Assembly (NCBI RefSeq): GCF_025024155.1
Contig: NW_026251725.1
Coordinates: forward strand, 124,001 to 188,000
Direction: 5' to 3'
DNA from: Gamsiella multidivaricata
Taxonomy: Eukaryota > Mortierellomycota > Mortierellomycetes > Mortierellales > Mortierellaceae
Length of the DNA stretch: 64,000 nt
The notes under the pieces were generated by a model that searched no databases, was not told where the DNA came from, and saw nothing but the letters and a program-made list of their open reading frames with translations. This document shows, piece by piece, positions 34,427 through 45,633 of this stretch. The position numbers and the translations under genes were made by a program. The number at the start of each line of letters is the position of its first letter. Within the stretch, counting starts at the first letter, position 1.

Positions 34427-35098
34427 ATGCCAAAGCTCAACCTCAACAAGCCCTCGCACATCATGCTCGCTTGGTAAAAACCAACTCCACCCTCTAGTCG
34501 CTTTCGTTGGGCTCCCCTTTCTCCCTTCTAACACAACCATATTTTTTTTTGCCTTTGATCTGTCTGCGCAACGCTGTAAATATACAACAAAACAAAACAA
34601 AAACAGGGCAGGCCTGACCATCAGTAAGTAGATCCTATCTCCTCCCCTCTCCCCTCGTCTCCATTCTCGCAAAGTAAGTCTGAGCCCTCGCAGAGGAACC
34701 TTTTCGCTAACGCCTTGCTTTTTTATTTATTTTTCATTTGTGCCTGTTCCATATTATACAGCCGGCTTCACCTGTTACGCCCTGACAAAGACTGAGATTT
34801 ATCTCCGTCGCCGCGAATACGCCGCACCCTCTAGCACCATCCCCGCCAAAGCAACCGAAGTCTCATGTAAGTACCTCCTTCTAGACTTCTTAATTGACAA
34901 TTGTTTAAAAAAAAAAAAAAAACTAACGCTTGGGCATTCTACGCGTTTATTACATACGTATGTTTTTTTTTATGTATAGGGGAAGAAAGGATCGCGATGG
35001 ACGAGGCCAACGCGGCACGGAAGGGCTACAGCGTCAACTACCGCGATATCCATAAGGCCGCCTCGGAAGCATCAGCGTCAGAAGACGCCAGTAATTGA
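34427..35098 (+). CDS. Small single-pass membrane protein, 95 aa, unknown function
   Basis: Four exons: 34,427-34,473, 34,607-34,623 (17 nt), 34,762-34,866 and 34,980-35,098. Every junction is GT-AG and the phases fit (47+17+105+119 = 288 nt). The protein starts MPKLNLNKPSHIMLAWAGLT and has one hydrophobic helix running across the micro-exon (IMLAWAGLTITGFTCYAL). A basic KTEIYLRRREY follows, then a hydrophilic tail with Ala/Ser/Glu. Size and topology are typical of small inner-mitochondrial or ER membrane subunits, but I do not recognise the family. Confidence 0.7.
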
Positions 35099-35378
35099 AT
35101 AGATTTTCTTTATATCCCACCGCCTGCGACCTTGTCAAATAAAAAAATCGATCGTACTTGACTGACAAGGCGTTGCGAAGAGTTCATTGAGGGTGTTTTT
35201 TTTTGTTCTTTTTTATTATATTACATGACAAGAAAACAGACAAGAGACAAGAAAAAAGAAATGAAGGAGGAAAAAAAAAAAGATAAATAAATGGATAAAA
35301 AAAAAAAAGAACCAAAAAGAGCACCCAGCATGGAATGATAAATGCCACCAATTTTCCTTTTTTTTTTTTTTTTTTCCT

Positions 35379-36681
35379 TTACTGCTCCTTTTGTAGAGTG
35401 TACGCATTCTGAGCCGCCTGCGCTGCCTGAGCAGCCAGTTGGGCCCGTTTGAATTTGATGCACTCCTCCAGATGTTCACCCCGGTACTTTGTAATGTACC
35501 CGCCACCTTCTTTCTCCGTTACCGTCTTATTAACCTATTTGTGCGCCGAAACGCGTTTCGATGAAACAAGAAGAGCATCATGTGAGCGTTTGCGACACTA
35601 ATCTTCACAACCATAACCATGCCCAGCACTCAAGATCTGAAAGCGACCAGGAACACGACTTACGGTACATCCGCCAGCACTATTCGAGCATTTGTAATAA
35701 ATACTCTTACATCCCGTCTTCTTCTGGGTCGTGTTGCCATTGTTCTTCCACAGATACTGGTCCACATGGGGCTCCGGTGACTCCACAATCTTGTTGACCG
35801 GCTGCATCTCACGACGCTTTCGCTTCCTCTTCTGATCCGCCGCTGCTGCCGCTGCTGCTGCTGCTGCTGTTGACCCTGTCGTGTTCGATGGAACACCTCT
35901 CATGCCTGCAGTCGATCCCATGCCAGACATATTCATCGGCACAACCGATCCTGCTCCATGAAGTGAAGACAGAATCGAGGTCGAGTTCGCTGGCTGGCCA
36001 TGTTGCTGTATCTGCCCATGTTGCTGCTGTCGGTGCGGCGAATGTTGCTGTTGTTGCTGCTGCTGATGCGAGTACGACCCAGGTCCCGAGAGCGATGTCA
36101 TATCTGAAAAATCGAGCGTGAGAGGCGTCTCATGGTTTCCACCCATCATGTTGTTCATGCTCAACGACGATCCAGGTCGACTGTTGATACCGCTCAAGAC
36201 CGGATGGTTGCTGTAGTCATCCTCGGACTCCTCGTCTATAAAAATAAAATAAAAAGAAGGAATGAATGGATTGAATAGAATAAAATAGTAATATCGAAAT
36301 CAAACATAGTACATCATGCAATGTGATCTCCAAGCCATGGGATTACTGACAAGCAGACCTGCATGGTTAAAAAAAAAAAAAAAAAAACGCGCGTCGATAT
36401 AAATATACGAGTAACAACAACACATACCACTATCGTCCAACGTTCGAAAGGATGAGGCACTGTCGTTTCTGGGCCGGCCAGCGACCAGTCGCGGCTCCGT
36501 CACGGTTGTGTGCTGAGCAAGGTGAGAGAGATGCGACAGCGAATTGGTTCTGCGAATAACACTTTGGGGGTGCAGCTGAGACATGGCATGGTACGGGAAC
36601 ACCTGCGGGTATTGGCCAAACTGCGGTGGCAGTTGCTGATGCGGTGTTGCCGATTGCGCCGGATACTGCTGCTGCTGCTGC

Positions 36682-36730
<49 letters not shown>

Positions 36731-37946
36731 GCTGTTGGCTCTGAGGCTGGAAGTGTGGCTGCGGCTGGTAATGGTGCTGGAGCGTCAACGGCGGCAATTG
36801 GTGCATGGACGAGTGCTGCACTGGATGCTGCTGTTGCTGAACCTGCTGCTGACCCTGCTGCTGACCCTGCTGCGACTGCAGAGTTGTGTTTGGGCCAGTG
36901 AGACCCATCAAGGACAAGGGACTAAACTGATCCGCAGAGGATCCTGCAGAGGACGTAATCGTGGTGGCCGAAGGCATCGATGACATCGACTGCGAGCGTA
37001 GATGGCCATGGTGTACATCCCTCGCAAAGGTAACGGACCTCTTACGCGCAAGCCCATGATCTGGCCCTTGACCAAAACTGCCTATCTCTCCGTTACCGTT
37101 GACACCGCCGCCTCCTGCTCCTGAGTACGTATCAAATCCGTCGTCCATGAAACGCTTTCCGGAGGGAGTCAACCCCAATGCATTGGTCGCCGCTGTAGTG
37201 GTTGCGGTCGTCGTATTCGTTCCTGGGTTGTTTCCAATATTGCCGGTCGAGATACTCGAAACGGGCGTTCCTGTTGCTGTTCCTGGTGCTCCTGGCACGG
37301 CCTGGCTAAGCAAGGACTCGTACCCTGTCATGAGCCCCATTCCTCGATTCTCACGCATGATCAGATCCATCATCTTGAAGCGTGCCTCCTCGGCCCATCG
37401 TCGGTCTTCCTCTGTCTTGGACGCAATGATCAATTTTAGGAGTTCGGGCTGGTTGGCATACGTCGCCAGGATCGTGTCGAGGTCGGCCGTTTGGGGCGGG
37501 GTGGTCGGTAGCAGACTAGTTCCCGTGGGCGTCGAGGGCACCTGCGAGGACTGCTGAGGCGAAGGCAGCATGTTGCTATAGGTTGAGAGCATAGCCGTGT
37601 TGATAGTCGGGTGTCCATGGTTACTCAAATTGCTGCCAGTACTACTGAGAGTTCCACTGACACTTATAGGGGACACAGGGGATCCAGAGACGGATGCCGA
37701 GGAGGTCTGTAGAGTAGGGTGAAGGGACAGTGATGATGGGGAGGAAAGTTCGTGGGCAAGCTCTTGCGACAGCTGCTGAGAAGTGACAGGTCCCAATGGG
37801 TGTTGCTGTTGCTGTTGCTGTTGCTGCTGTTGAGGAGACGACAACGGCTGCTGCTGCTGCTGAAGCTGGTGTGCTTGAACTCCGGGCGATGTTACCTGGG
37901 AGGTTGGGGTATACGGGAGGAACCCATAGGGCGACGTAGTATTCAT
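35379..37946 (-). CDS. Polyglutamine transcription factor with WRKY/GCM1-like zinc domain
   Basis: Three exons, 36,428-37,946, 35,664-36,235 and 35,379-35,534, in phase, 748 aa. The first 640 residues are Gln/Ser/Thr/Pro-rich, with a long poly-Gln run encoded by 36,663-36,735. A basic nuclear-import-like patch (QKRKRKRREM) precedes the conserved domain at about residues 660-718. This reads DQYLWKNNGNTTQKK, then SIYYKCSNSAGGCTV, then VNKTVTEKEGGGYITKYRGE and HLEEC. This matches the WRKY fold: D-x-Y-x-W-[RK] strand, YYxC with a second Cys, Tyr-x-Gly-x-His, giving a C-X6-C-X21-H-X3-C site. WRKYGQK is replaced by WKNNGN. A FLYWCH or GCM domain is the alternative, within the same superfamily. The last intron splits the domain. 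Confidence 0.8.
36661..36738. repeat. CTG/TTG (CAG/CAA) tract encoding poly-Gln
   Basis: Around 25 consecutive Gln codons on the minus strand, mixed CAG and CAA. Further shorter Gln runs lie at 36,823-36,875, 37,801-37,832 and 37,850-37,862. Confidence 0.85.
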
Positions 37947-38129
37947 TTTTTTTTTTGCCTGTTGCTCGTGCGGTGCTTATTTCTTGATATATTTCTTTCG
38001 CTCTAAAACGTCAAGTCGCTCGGTTTCCAGTCCTGGCGACAAGTTGATTCGTTTGGTTAGAAAACACTTTCACTCTGCGCTGTGCTCTTTTCCCGGTGCT
38101 GTACACTGCTTGACAGGACCTCTAGCTCT

Positions 38130-38172
<43 letters not shown>

Positions 38173-41100
38173 CACAGCAACAGCACGAAGTATGCGAATC
38201 GCTCAGACGGGAAGAGGAAGGGAAAGGGCCGGCAATTGAGATTAAATATAAGGAGGGATGGAGCTGAACTCGAGAGGGATAAGAAAGAGACAACTGGAAG
38301 TGTTGGGGAGAACTAAGGAAGGAAGGAGTCAGAGGCCTGGCTCGAGTAAACCGACCGGGAAGGGAAGGAGTAGAAGAAGGAGAAGGAGAAGGGGCAGGGG
38401 GGAGGGGGAGGGGGAGGCGAATGGATTGGGTGGGAAGACGAAGGAGGAAGAGGAGAAAGAGAAGAAGAAAAACGCGCAGAGAGCAGATAAAGACGGAGAA
38501 AAGGGTAGCAGAAGATGGTGGATGTATGGTCTATGGTGCACAGTCAGGTAGAATTGAGTGTGAAGTAGGAGTGTATAAATGGTATGGTACGGTATTGGTT
38601 ATTGGTATAGTATATCGTATGGCAATTGTATAGGTAACTTTGTGTGTTTATACGGCAGGGTGGCGAGGCGGAGGGAGAGGGGAGGGGGAAGGGGAAACGG
38701 TCGGGCCAGCGCTCCTTTAAAACTGCTCAAATCAGAGATCTAGCAGAAGGAGCGGAGAGGAATCAGAGTCAAAGGGGGGAATGGTGATCAAGGCGAAGAA
38801 GAGAAAGGAAACAGGAAAACAAGAAGAAAAAAAAATATGCCAGGTACACTCGTACAAAAAAAGAAAAAGGAAAAAGAAAACAAAAGGTGTGCAAGAAAGA
38901 CGTTGCATGGTTCAGCAAGGTCGCATGGTCTGCATGGTTGGCATGCCATTGGGGATTGGTTGGTTGAATGCGTTGGCTGGTTGCTCATGGACAGGCAGAA
39001 AAACGATTCTTGCTTTTTATTTTGTTTGGTAAGAACTACTACTACTACAACTGCTACTACCACTACAGTGCCCCATTTCTATGCTTCAACTCAGCTGGGG
39101 CTGAACACCACGACGCCAGCATACTATGAAGGACACTCATTCCTCAGCAAGCAAGGCAGGCCATGTCGATTCCTTCTCCTCCCTCGGAGTGTTTGCTCAT
39201 CGTTTCGAGGGAGGGAAGGAACAATAGTGCGGTGCTGGTGCAAGCAGAAGGAAGGGGGTGGCCAACCTATGTTGTATGAAGGAGTGTATGGGTTATATTT
39301 GATCTTCTCGAATACCTATTGAAAAAGGGGAAAGAGAGGGGTCGGACCATTGGGATGGCGAAGAAAGAAATAGGCCTACTTCTCCACTCCTCTACTGCTT
39401 CTACTTCTTGCTGTTTGCTGCAGCATGAAAATCAACAACTCCTCTGCCCCCTAAACTCCGTCTTTTGGGCGTGAGGGTCAGATCATACAGCAATAGCCCA
39501 AGGATAGGAGTAGATAGTCGAACTCGAATATAGAATATCGTCATCCTCAGTTGCTGCTTCTCTTGCTATCCGTTGTGTGCTCCGGCTATATACATCGGTG
39601 CAGAAAATGGCACGATCTGCTCATTCTCGTTGACAAATCCCCACTCCCGGACTTTGAAGCCCTTTTTTTGGTGGGTTTCTCTTTTGCGCTTGTGTAAAAC
39701 AATGCTCTTTCCCTCGTTTTTATTTCTTTGCATGAATGAACACAAACGAAAGAGACACAGACCATCCTCCCCAAACAAGTACTCTGCCATGCCATGCCAT
39801 GTCGTGTTCAAACCATGGCCATGTGGATGTGTGGTTCACACCCTGCGGATCAAATTCCACTTTCCTATCAAGAATCGTCCCCACCCCCCGCCGCAACGGT
39901 CATTTGCGTTCGCAGTATCGCAAGCGCTGCTTGCTTCGACCCATTTGCGCACATGCTATGCGTGTGAATTAGAGGGAGATAGGGCGTATTTCTTTGGAGC
40001 GCGCATACTTTTTTTTTGTCAACAACAACCACAACAAAGAAAGGAGAAAGAGATCTCTGCTACTTTTTTCTGATGGTCTTATGCAGATCTTCCCTGTCCT
40101 GTTTTTGTATTTTTGCGCATGCCATGCCATGTCATTGTCACCTTGTCCGTTGTCCGTTGGACTGTTGTTGCTGTTGTGCTCTGTTATTTTGCCTTTTTTT
40201 CACACACATGCACAACAACACACCAAAAGCCTCTGGATATAGCCCGTTGCTTCTGGTCAGACTGACTATACATAACTGCAAATATCCCCAAGCAGGACAA
40301 TCTAGCTAATCTGTTATTCTACGAAGTTCTCGTAACTATGATAAGGCCGATCATTACAACTCATTAGTTATCTCGCTGTCGTCATTTGCGTTAGTCTTGA
40401 AGGAAAGTCATATAGCGTATGGTTCATGAGGTTGGTTGCACAGGCAAAAGTGGTCCTTTGCTATCTATCTCTTCTTATTTATCTGAATTTGGCGCCCTTC
40501 TCTTTCAGCACATGCCAACGCCCGTTCGTTTCGTCCCTGTCTTTCACTCGAACACGCGTCTGCATCCGCTCAGGAACGCGTCTGAATCTCCTCCAATCAT
40601 CAATGCACCAGAACTCTAAAAAGTAGTAATTGAGTTTTGCCCGTCAAATCACAGAAGGCTTCATCATCCATCCTATCATCGTCGAGGTGAAAATCGCACA
40701 TCTATTTCCAACTTCAGCTGCAAAATTCCAATTTTTTTTATTTTTTTTTGGGCTTCTCCACGATGTATGCCCATGATACATACCCCGATGCACACTATGT
40801 CGTAACTTTAGCCATCATCACGGGAAACAGGGTCTCAGTTACTGACTTGTCTTTTAATGCACACATACCTGCCCCACGATCGACGGGAATGAAGAACCTG
40901 CGGGAGACTCTAAAAATCCCGGACCATCTGTGTTCATGCACCTCTGCAACAAATGCAACGCGCACACCGAAACTCCCCTGGATAACTGTTTGGACATGCG
41001 TGAATCAGGAGAGTAAGCATAGTATTCATTACAAATACTAGTTCAATTGTCGCGATCGAGGCTGGTGGCGAAGCATCTGATATGCACGCCGATTTTGATC

Positions 41101-41389
41101 ATTTCGGTGGACAGTCTGACTTGATCTCAAGAGAGACTCTCTTCACCGGAGCAAAACACTGTCTACAACCCACACCAACTGCCGTCCTGAATGACGATGG
41201 CATTGTGAGCCGCCTGCAATCTCACACACGCGTTGGCTTCGATCTTGAAAAAGATTATTGCATAGAATGCTCTTTTAGAAGAATCACGCTTTTTCTTTTT
41301 TTATTATATTTCTTTTTTGCCCACGCCTTGGTCTAAATGCAGCAACAAAGCCCTACAAGTATCCTCCTCATTGCCATAGTCCATTTCAA
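37947..41389. other. Long intergenic region upstream of the WRKY-like gene
   Basis: 3.4 kb without a confident gene. It holds a 38-T run (38,132-38,169), a GA/GGA-rich tract (38,350-38,480), ACT triplets (39,032-39,065), repeated CATGCCATGCCATG motifs (about 39,787 and 40,116) and scattered coding-like scraps at 40,760-41,020. A long leader and promoter of the WRKY-like gene is a reasonable guess. Confidence 0.4.
38132..38169. repeat. Homopolymer T38 tract
   Basis: Uninterrupted run of 38 T, about 190 bp upstream of the WRKY-like start codon (A-tract on its coding strand). Confidence 0.9.
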
Positions 41390-42883
41390 TTACAAGTACA
41401 ATTTGATAAGTTCATCCGAGACTCCCGAGGGTGTGAGGACGCCCAGATCAGTAAACAGCAGCGTAATATAGTTGGGTGGGGTATAGTCCACCAAGGGGTT
41501 CGATCCCTGTGACGCCCGATCCTCAGATGTCTTCATGTGCAGGGCCGTTTGTGATGATGCCTTTGAGGGCTGGGCTGAGGACGACGTTGAGGCTGCAATG
41601 ATAGACCCGTCTTCGTTAACCTTGGGATCATAATCGACATTCAGCTCCTGGAACGATAACGTGTCAGCATTGTAGGTCGGAAGGTCATATTGATTCAGGG
41701 GGAACAGGCGCACAAACTTGTAACTATCACCGCATCCCGGATCAAATAAATAGAAATGGCATATTAGAAAGAATACTCAGCAAAGAAATAAAGAGCACAG
41801 GTCGTAAGGAAGCAGAACAAAAGTAATACCTTTCTGCGACGGCGTAGAAGGGCTTGTTGGCAGCCTTGGCGACAATGGCCATCTGGTACGATCCAATCTG
41901 GTTGATCAGTCCACCGTTTTCAACGACACCCTCAGCACCAACAAGGACCATATCGACCTTGTCAATCACATATCCCACAGCAGCATCCAAGATGATTGTC
42001 GTAGGGATTCCAGCAGCGCGCAACATCTTGGCCGACCGAATGCTAAACAGCGCCAGAAAGGACAAATGATAAAAAAAAAAATCAAATGATCGATGAGTCA
42101 GAATGAACAGGACATACAGTTCTAGAGGCAGAGCCACCACCACCATCCTTGCATGTATCTTTGTGCTTAATAGGTACATACCCTCCCTGAGTCTGACTCG
42201 ATTCTGTGACAAAGACCTTAAAACGCTTATGGCTCTCGGCAGCCTTCTGCAAAAGCAACGATACCACGCGCGAATGTGCGTGGATCAAGACTACGCTTCC
42301 GTCCTTGATGAAGGGCACACCCAGATCTGCGATCTTATAGCGACAAGCATCGGCCTTCTCGACAAAACTTTGTCCCCGGACAATCAGCGTCTTCTTCCAG
42401 GTTTCGAAATCGGCCACATCCTGAGAGTTCCTAGTCACGAACCGTAAGAACAGATCGCATCCTGCAGAGAGCGAGATTGAATTCCGGACTGAAGACTTGA
42501 GTTGCTGACTGGCGTCCTTTATTGACAGCATGAACTCGGACATTGTCGTCGCTATGTTGGCGTACAGTTTGAATTGAAGGACGAAGGAAAAGGTGTTAGC
42601 GTACGGGATTTAAACAATGGTTGCAAGAATGTAAGGCGTGCGCTGCTCACCCTTCGAGTGCTTGATAAGCTCAACCAAGGACTGAATGGCCGCCACGGGC
42701 ATTGAGAGCTCCTAATGAACATAGTGAAAAACACGCCATGTTAGGATAGGGTCCTCCTCATTGAGAGCTGCTCCATAATCGAGTTGAGAGTCTAAGGTCG
42801 TGAGTTGCCTTGACAGGTTAACTTACAGGCGACTTGAGCAGTAAAGTCTTGTATGTGGCCACAACGTCGAAGTTCTCTGCCAT
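41390..42883 (-). CDS. GCN3: Translation initiation factor eIF2B subunit alpha
   Basis: Regulatory subunit of the guanine-nucleotide exchange factor for eIF2. Five exons: 42,827-42,883, 42,651-42,711, 42,182-42,551, 41,830-42,042 and 41,390-41,723, in phase, 344 aa (family about 305). It has the family's Rossmann-like C-terminal domain: [79 protein letters not shown] and the C-terminal signature [21 protein letters not shown] Ser/Ala-rich insert of about 30-40 residues before NPLVDYTPP explains the extra length. It acts in the cytosol and senses phosphorylated eIF2-alpha in the integrated stress response. Confidence 0.95.
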
Positions 42884-43327
42884 GTTTGCGTTTATTTGTT
42901 GTCAATCGATGTCGGTTTTTGTTTGTTGTGTCTGTTGTTGCAGTGTCCTGTGTTCCTGTGATGGCCAGCTCGCTTTGGCGTTGGGAAGAGAATGAATGCG
43001 TAGAGAGATTCGTGGCCAAGGGAAAGTAGCCCAAAAGAGTAAACACTTGGGCTGGATCCTGACCCTTAATGAATCTTCGTGGTGGGTGCCAGTGCAGCAA
43101 ATCAAAGAGTTGCCACCAAAAATATATGCCATTGAGCAGATCAAAGAGCAACTGAGCGGGTACCAGTTAAAAACAACGTCAGATAGTACAATCCATGGGT
43201 GTTGATGATATTATTCTATTTTAGTTTACAGGTAAGTTTTCTAGTGAATATAGTCTATGTGAATGGAGTGTAATGGTTTCTTGATCATAAAGTATGGGTC
43301 GGCTCCCGTCTAAAGTGCACATACAAT
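42884..43327. other. Intergenic spacer
   Basis: 444 bp between the eIF2B-alpha start and the end of the thioesterase-like gene, both on minus. No gene seen. Confidence 0.45.
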
Positions 43328-44443
43328 TTACAGCATTGCACGCTGGTGGGGATCCTCTTTGACAATGGCCCGGCACAGGGAAAGGACCTGTTCCTGACCG
43401 TTATTATCAGGAGCACAGATCTCAAAGCGAACGACATCGAATTCGTCCTGAATCTTGCTGCGCTCGACCCAGCTCCAGACATACACCTCCGGTTGGACCT
43501 TAAGCTCCCTCTCGTAGCCGACGTACACCTCATAGACGGTTCCTCGCTTGTAGAATGGCGAGCCTGCGGGTACGGCCACATCCAATCCGGTCGAGTTGGT
43601 GTGAGACGGAATCGCTGGTAAGTCCGTCGCAGTCTTGGACAACCCAGCTCCATTGGCGTAGTATCCGGTGCGCAGACCATACGTCAGGACATCATGAATG
43701 AGAGACACGTAACGAGAGTTGGTGACATGTCCCAGTTCATCTTCATCCGACTTTCGAAGATGGATATGCACACGGAAGGCATTCTCAGGTCGCAATGATC
43801 CAGCAGGTCGTTTCTCCGGCGCCTTCTCCTTCAAGAACTGGATAGTGGGAGGTGCTGCCAAGGCAGCGTTCTGGAAGACGCCTGGTGTGGGCCTGAAGAA
43901 ACGATGGCCCTTCTCGTCCGTCTGCCATTTGATGAAGACAATGGCTCCCTCTGCACTGGCAAACAATCGCTCAGGCTCCTCGTCCTCGTCCAAGGCAGCG
44001 TACTGCTCATCCTCGTCTCTGTTGTTGAAGTCCCGCTTGGCCTGCGAAAGAGGCACAGTCAAGAATCGGTGCTGGAATTTGACACTGGTGTTGCCGACGG
44101 ATGTGAAGCGGGTCTCGACACGGAAGAGCTGGCCAAAGCGAGGCCGGGTCCTGTTCTTGTCCCGCGCGTCCGGGTAACGGCTAAAGTTCTCGGAATAGTG
44201 CTGATCCAGCTTGACATTAGCATAGCGGACGACTCGCTTCTTATCCTTGAGATGAGGGAAGACGTTGAGAAGCTGTTTAATGTGGGCATCCCTTGCGTCA
44301 TCGACGAGGAGAAAGAGGGCCTCGATATGTCTGCACTCGGTTGTGGCCTCATTCCAGCGCATAGTAACGGTTGGCTGAGAGAAAACGATATCCACCCGTC
44401 CTGTTGCCTCTGGGTATTGTGCTGTAGAGAGATCCGTTGACAT
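43328..44443 (-). CDS. Thioesterase-like double-hotdog protein
   Basis: Intronless, 371 aa from the ATG at 44,443. Two halves look like tandem hotdog folds. The C-terminal half has the usual features: FRVHIHLRKSDEDELGHVTN followed by SRYVSLIHDVLTYGL, in the position of the hotdog helix with its Asn and Asp. It continues with KRGTVYEVYVGYERELKVQP, VYVWSWVER and FEICAPDNNGQEQVLSLCRA. The N-terminal half (VTMRWNEATTECRHIEAL, RVETRFTSVGNTSVKFQHRF) resembles the first hotdog. Probably an acyl-CoA thioesterase or related enzyme of unknown substrate; no targeting signal is obvious. Confidence 0.7.
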   Translation of the reverse strand: MSTDLSTAQYPEATGRVDIVFSQPTVTMRWNEATTECRHIEALFLLVDDARDAHIKQLLNVFPHLKDKKRVVRYANVKLDQHYSENFSRYPDARDKNRTRPRFGQLFRVETRFTSVGNTSVKFQHRFLTVPLSQAKRDFNNRDEDEQYAALDEDEEPERLFASAEGAIVFIKWQTDEKGHRFFRPTPGVFQNAALAAPPTIQFLKEKAPEKRPAGSLRPENAFRVHIHLRKSDEDELGHVTNSRYVSLIHDVLTYGLRTGYYANGAGLSKTATDLPAIPSHTNSTGLDVAVPAGSPFYKRGTVYEVYVGYERELKVQPEVYVWSWVERSKIQDEFDVVRFEICAPDNNGQEQVLSLCRAIVKEDPHQRAML

Positions 44444-45152
44444 TGCGGTTATGGTCCTGTATCAGATAGAGGGGAGAGGGGAGAGTGGAGAGTGGAGAGT
44501 GTGGGATTGCAATGGGTAGGGAAGAATGGAATGGAAACTAATGAATCTACTGGGGAGTGAGAGAGAGGAGCGAGAGTGAGAGAGGAGAGTCTTATTTCAA
44601 GGAATTTTTCCACGTGAGAGCCGGAGTAATGGTGCTCGTTTTACCGGGTGGACTTGCATGCAATTGGCTACCTCGTTTTATCTCCGTCCTCAATTGTCTT
44701 GGGATAAGGGGCGCCGGTGTCATTTTGCGTGGTGCAGACATGCAATAGTACGAGTGCCCTAGGTGCAGTGGGAAGCTCGGGCTGAGTCTCCGTTGCTGCC
44801 GACGCTCGTCATTCGTCGTCGGAGTCATCCTCCGCAACATTCAACCTGAAGCAGCCCCGACCGATCGTCTTCCTTCTCCTATCTCCATCGTCCCCGCTCA
44901 CTTTGCGTAGAAACATATGCGCGATATCATAGCCTACACGTTCCTAAAACCGTCAGCTAAGTAGAAACAGCGCACACTCGGCTTGTCCACAGTGGATTGC
45001 CGTCTTTTTATCGAGAACCGAGCCGCTAAGCTTATTACGAATAAAGATTATTAGACGCCTGTCCGCAGGGCCATAAAATTGCCGAGTGCCAAACAGCGAT
45101 TATTTACGATTTTCTGCTGTGGAACAAAAGAATTGCCACGTTGTGGTACAGG
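44444..45152. other. 5' flank of the thioesterase-like gene
   Basis: GAGAG-rich stretch (44,465-44,590) next to the start codon, then no recognisable gene. Confidence 0.4.
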
Positions 45153-45633
45153 TCAACAACCACCCAAAGTAACACCATGCGCCGCCAGATCACGTCTTGG
45201 GATATTCATTTCTCGGTACAGAGCCAGTGTCATGGTTGTACCACTGCGGACGGCGGCGATACCTTTATTAAACTGTGAAGCCCAAGGTCTCCGCGCTTGC
45301 AGAATTATGCGAGAAGGCAGAAATATAGAATCTGCCATATCTAGATGGTACCATGCTGAGGCAGCTCCATTCCAGACTGCCCTTTCATTCTTCTGCTCAT
45401 CAATTTCCGTATCCAAAGCAATTGCTATATAACCAGTCACCAGAACGGTAGGAAAGTCATCTTCCACGTAAGCCCATGGCTGTTTCACATAAACCCTTTC
45501 AAGTCGTGGATAACATGTCGATAGAGCCTTACAACCCTCGACGAAGGTTTCCTCTATTGCTGTGCGCTGTCGTAGTAGGCCCGTGTAGCTCTCGCGCATA
45601 AAAGTAGCCACTGCACTTTGATATATGTCTATA
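45153..45633 (-). CDS. Exon-like fragment of an unidentified protein
   Basis: Open for about 155 codons to a stop at 45,153 and preceded by a good acceptor (TTTTTTTATAG ending at 45,634). It reads like protein: VKQPWAYVEDDFPTVLVTGY, IAIALDTEIDEQKNERAVW, SAWYHLDMADSIFLPSRI. A coding-like stretch upstream (FLNICFNCLSAIF, about 45,650-45,690) may be an earlier exon. I do not recognise the family, and cannot find a convincing start. Confidence 0.35.

Noticed and set aside
40748..41336. Coding-like scraps as a gene between the WRKY-like and eIF2B-alpha genes
   Set aside because: Frames are interrupted and no motif could be recognised.
41490..41520. tRNA T-arm-like 'GGGGTTCGATCCC'
   Set aside because: It lies inside the conserved eIF2B-alpha coding sequence (NPLVDYTPP) and has no cloverleaf around it.
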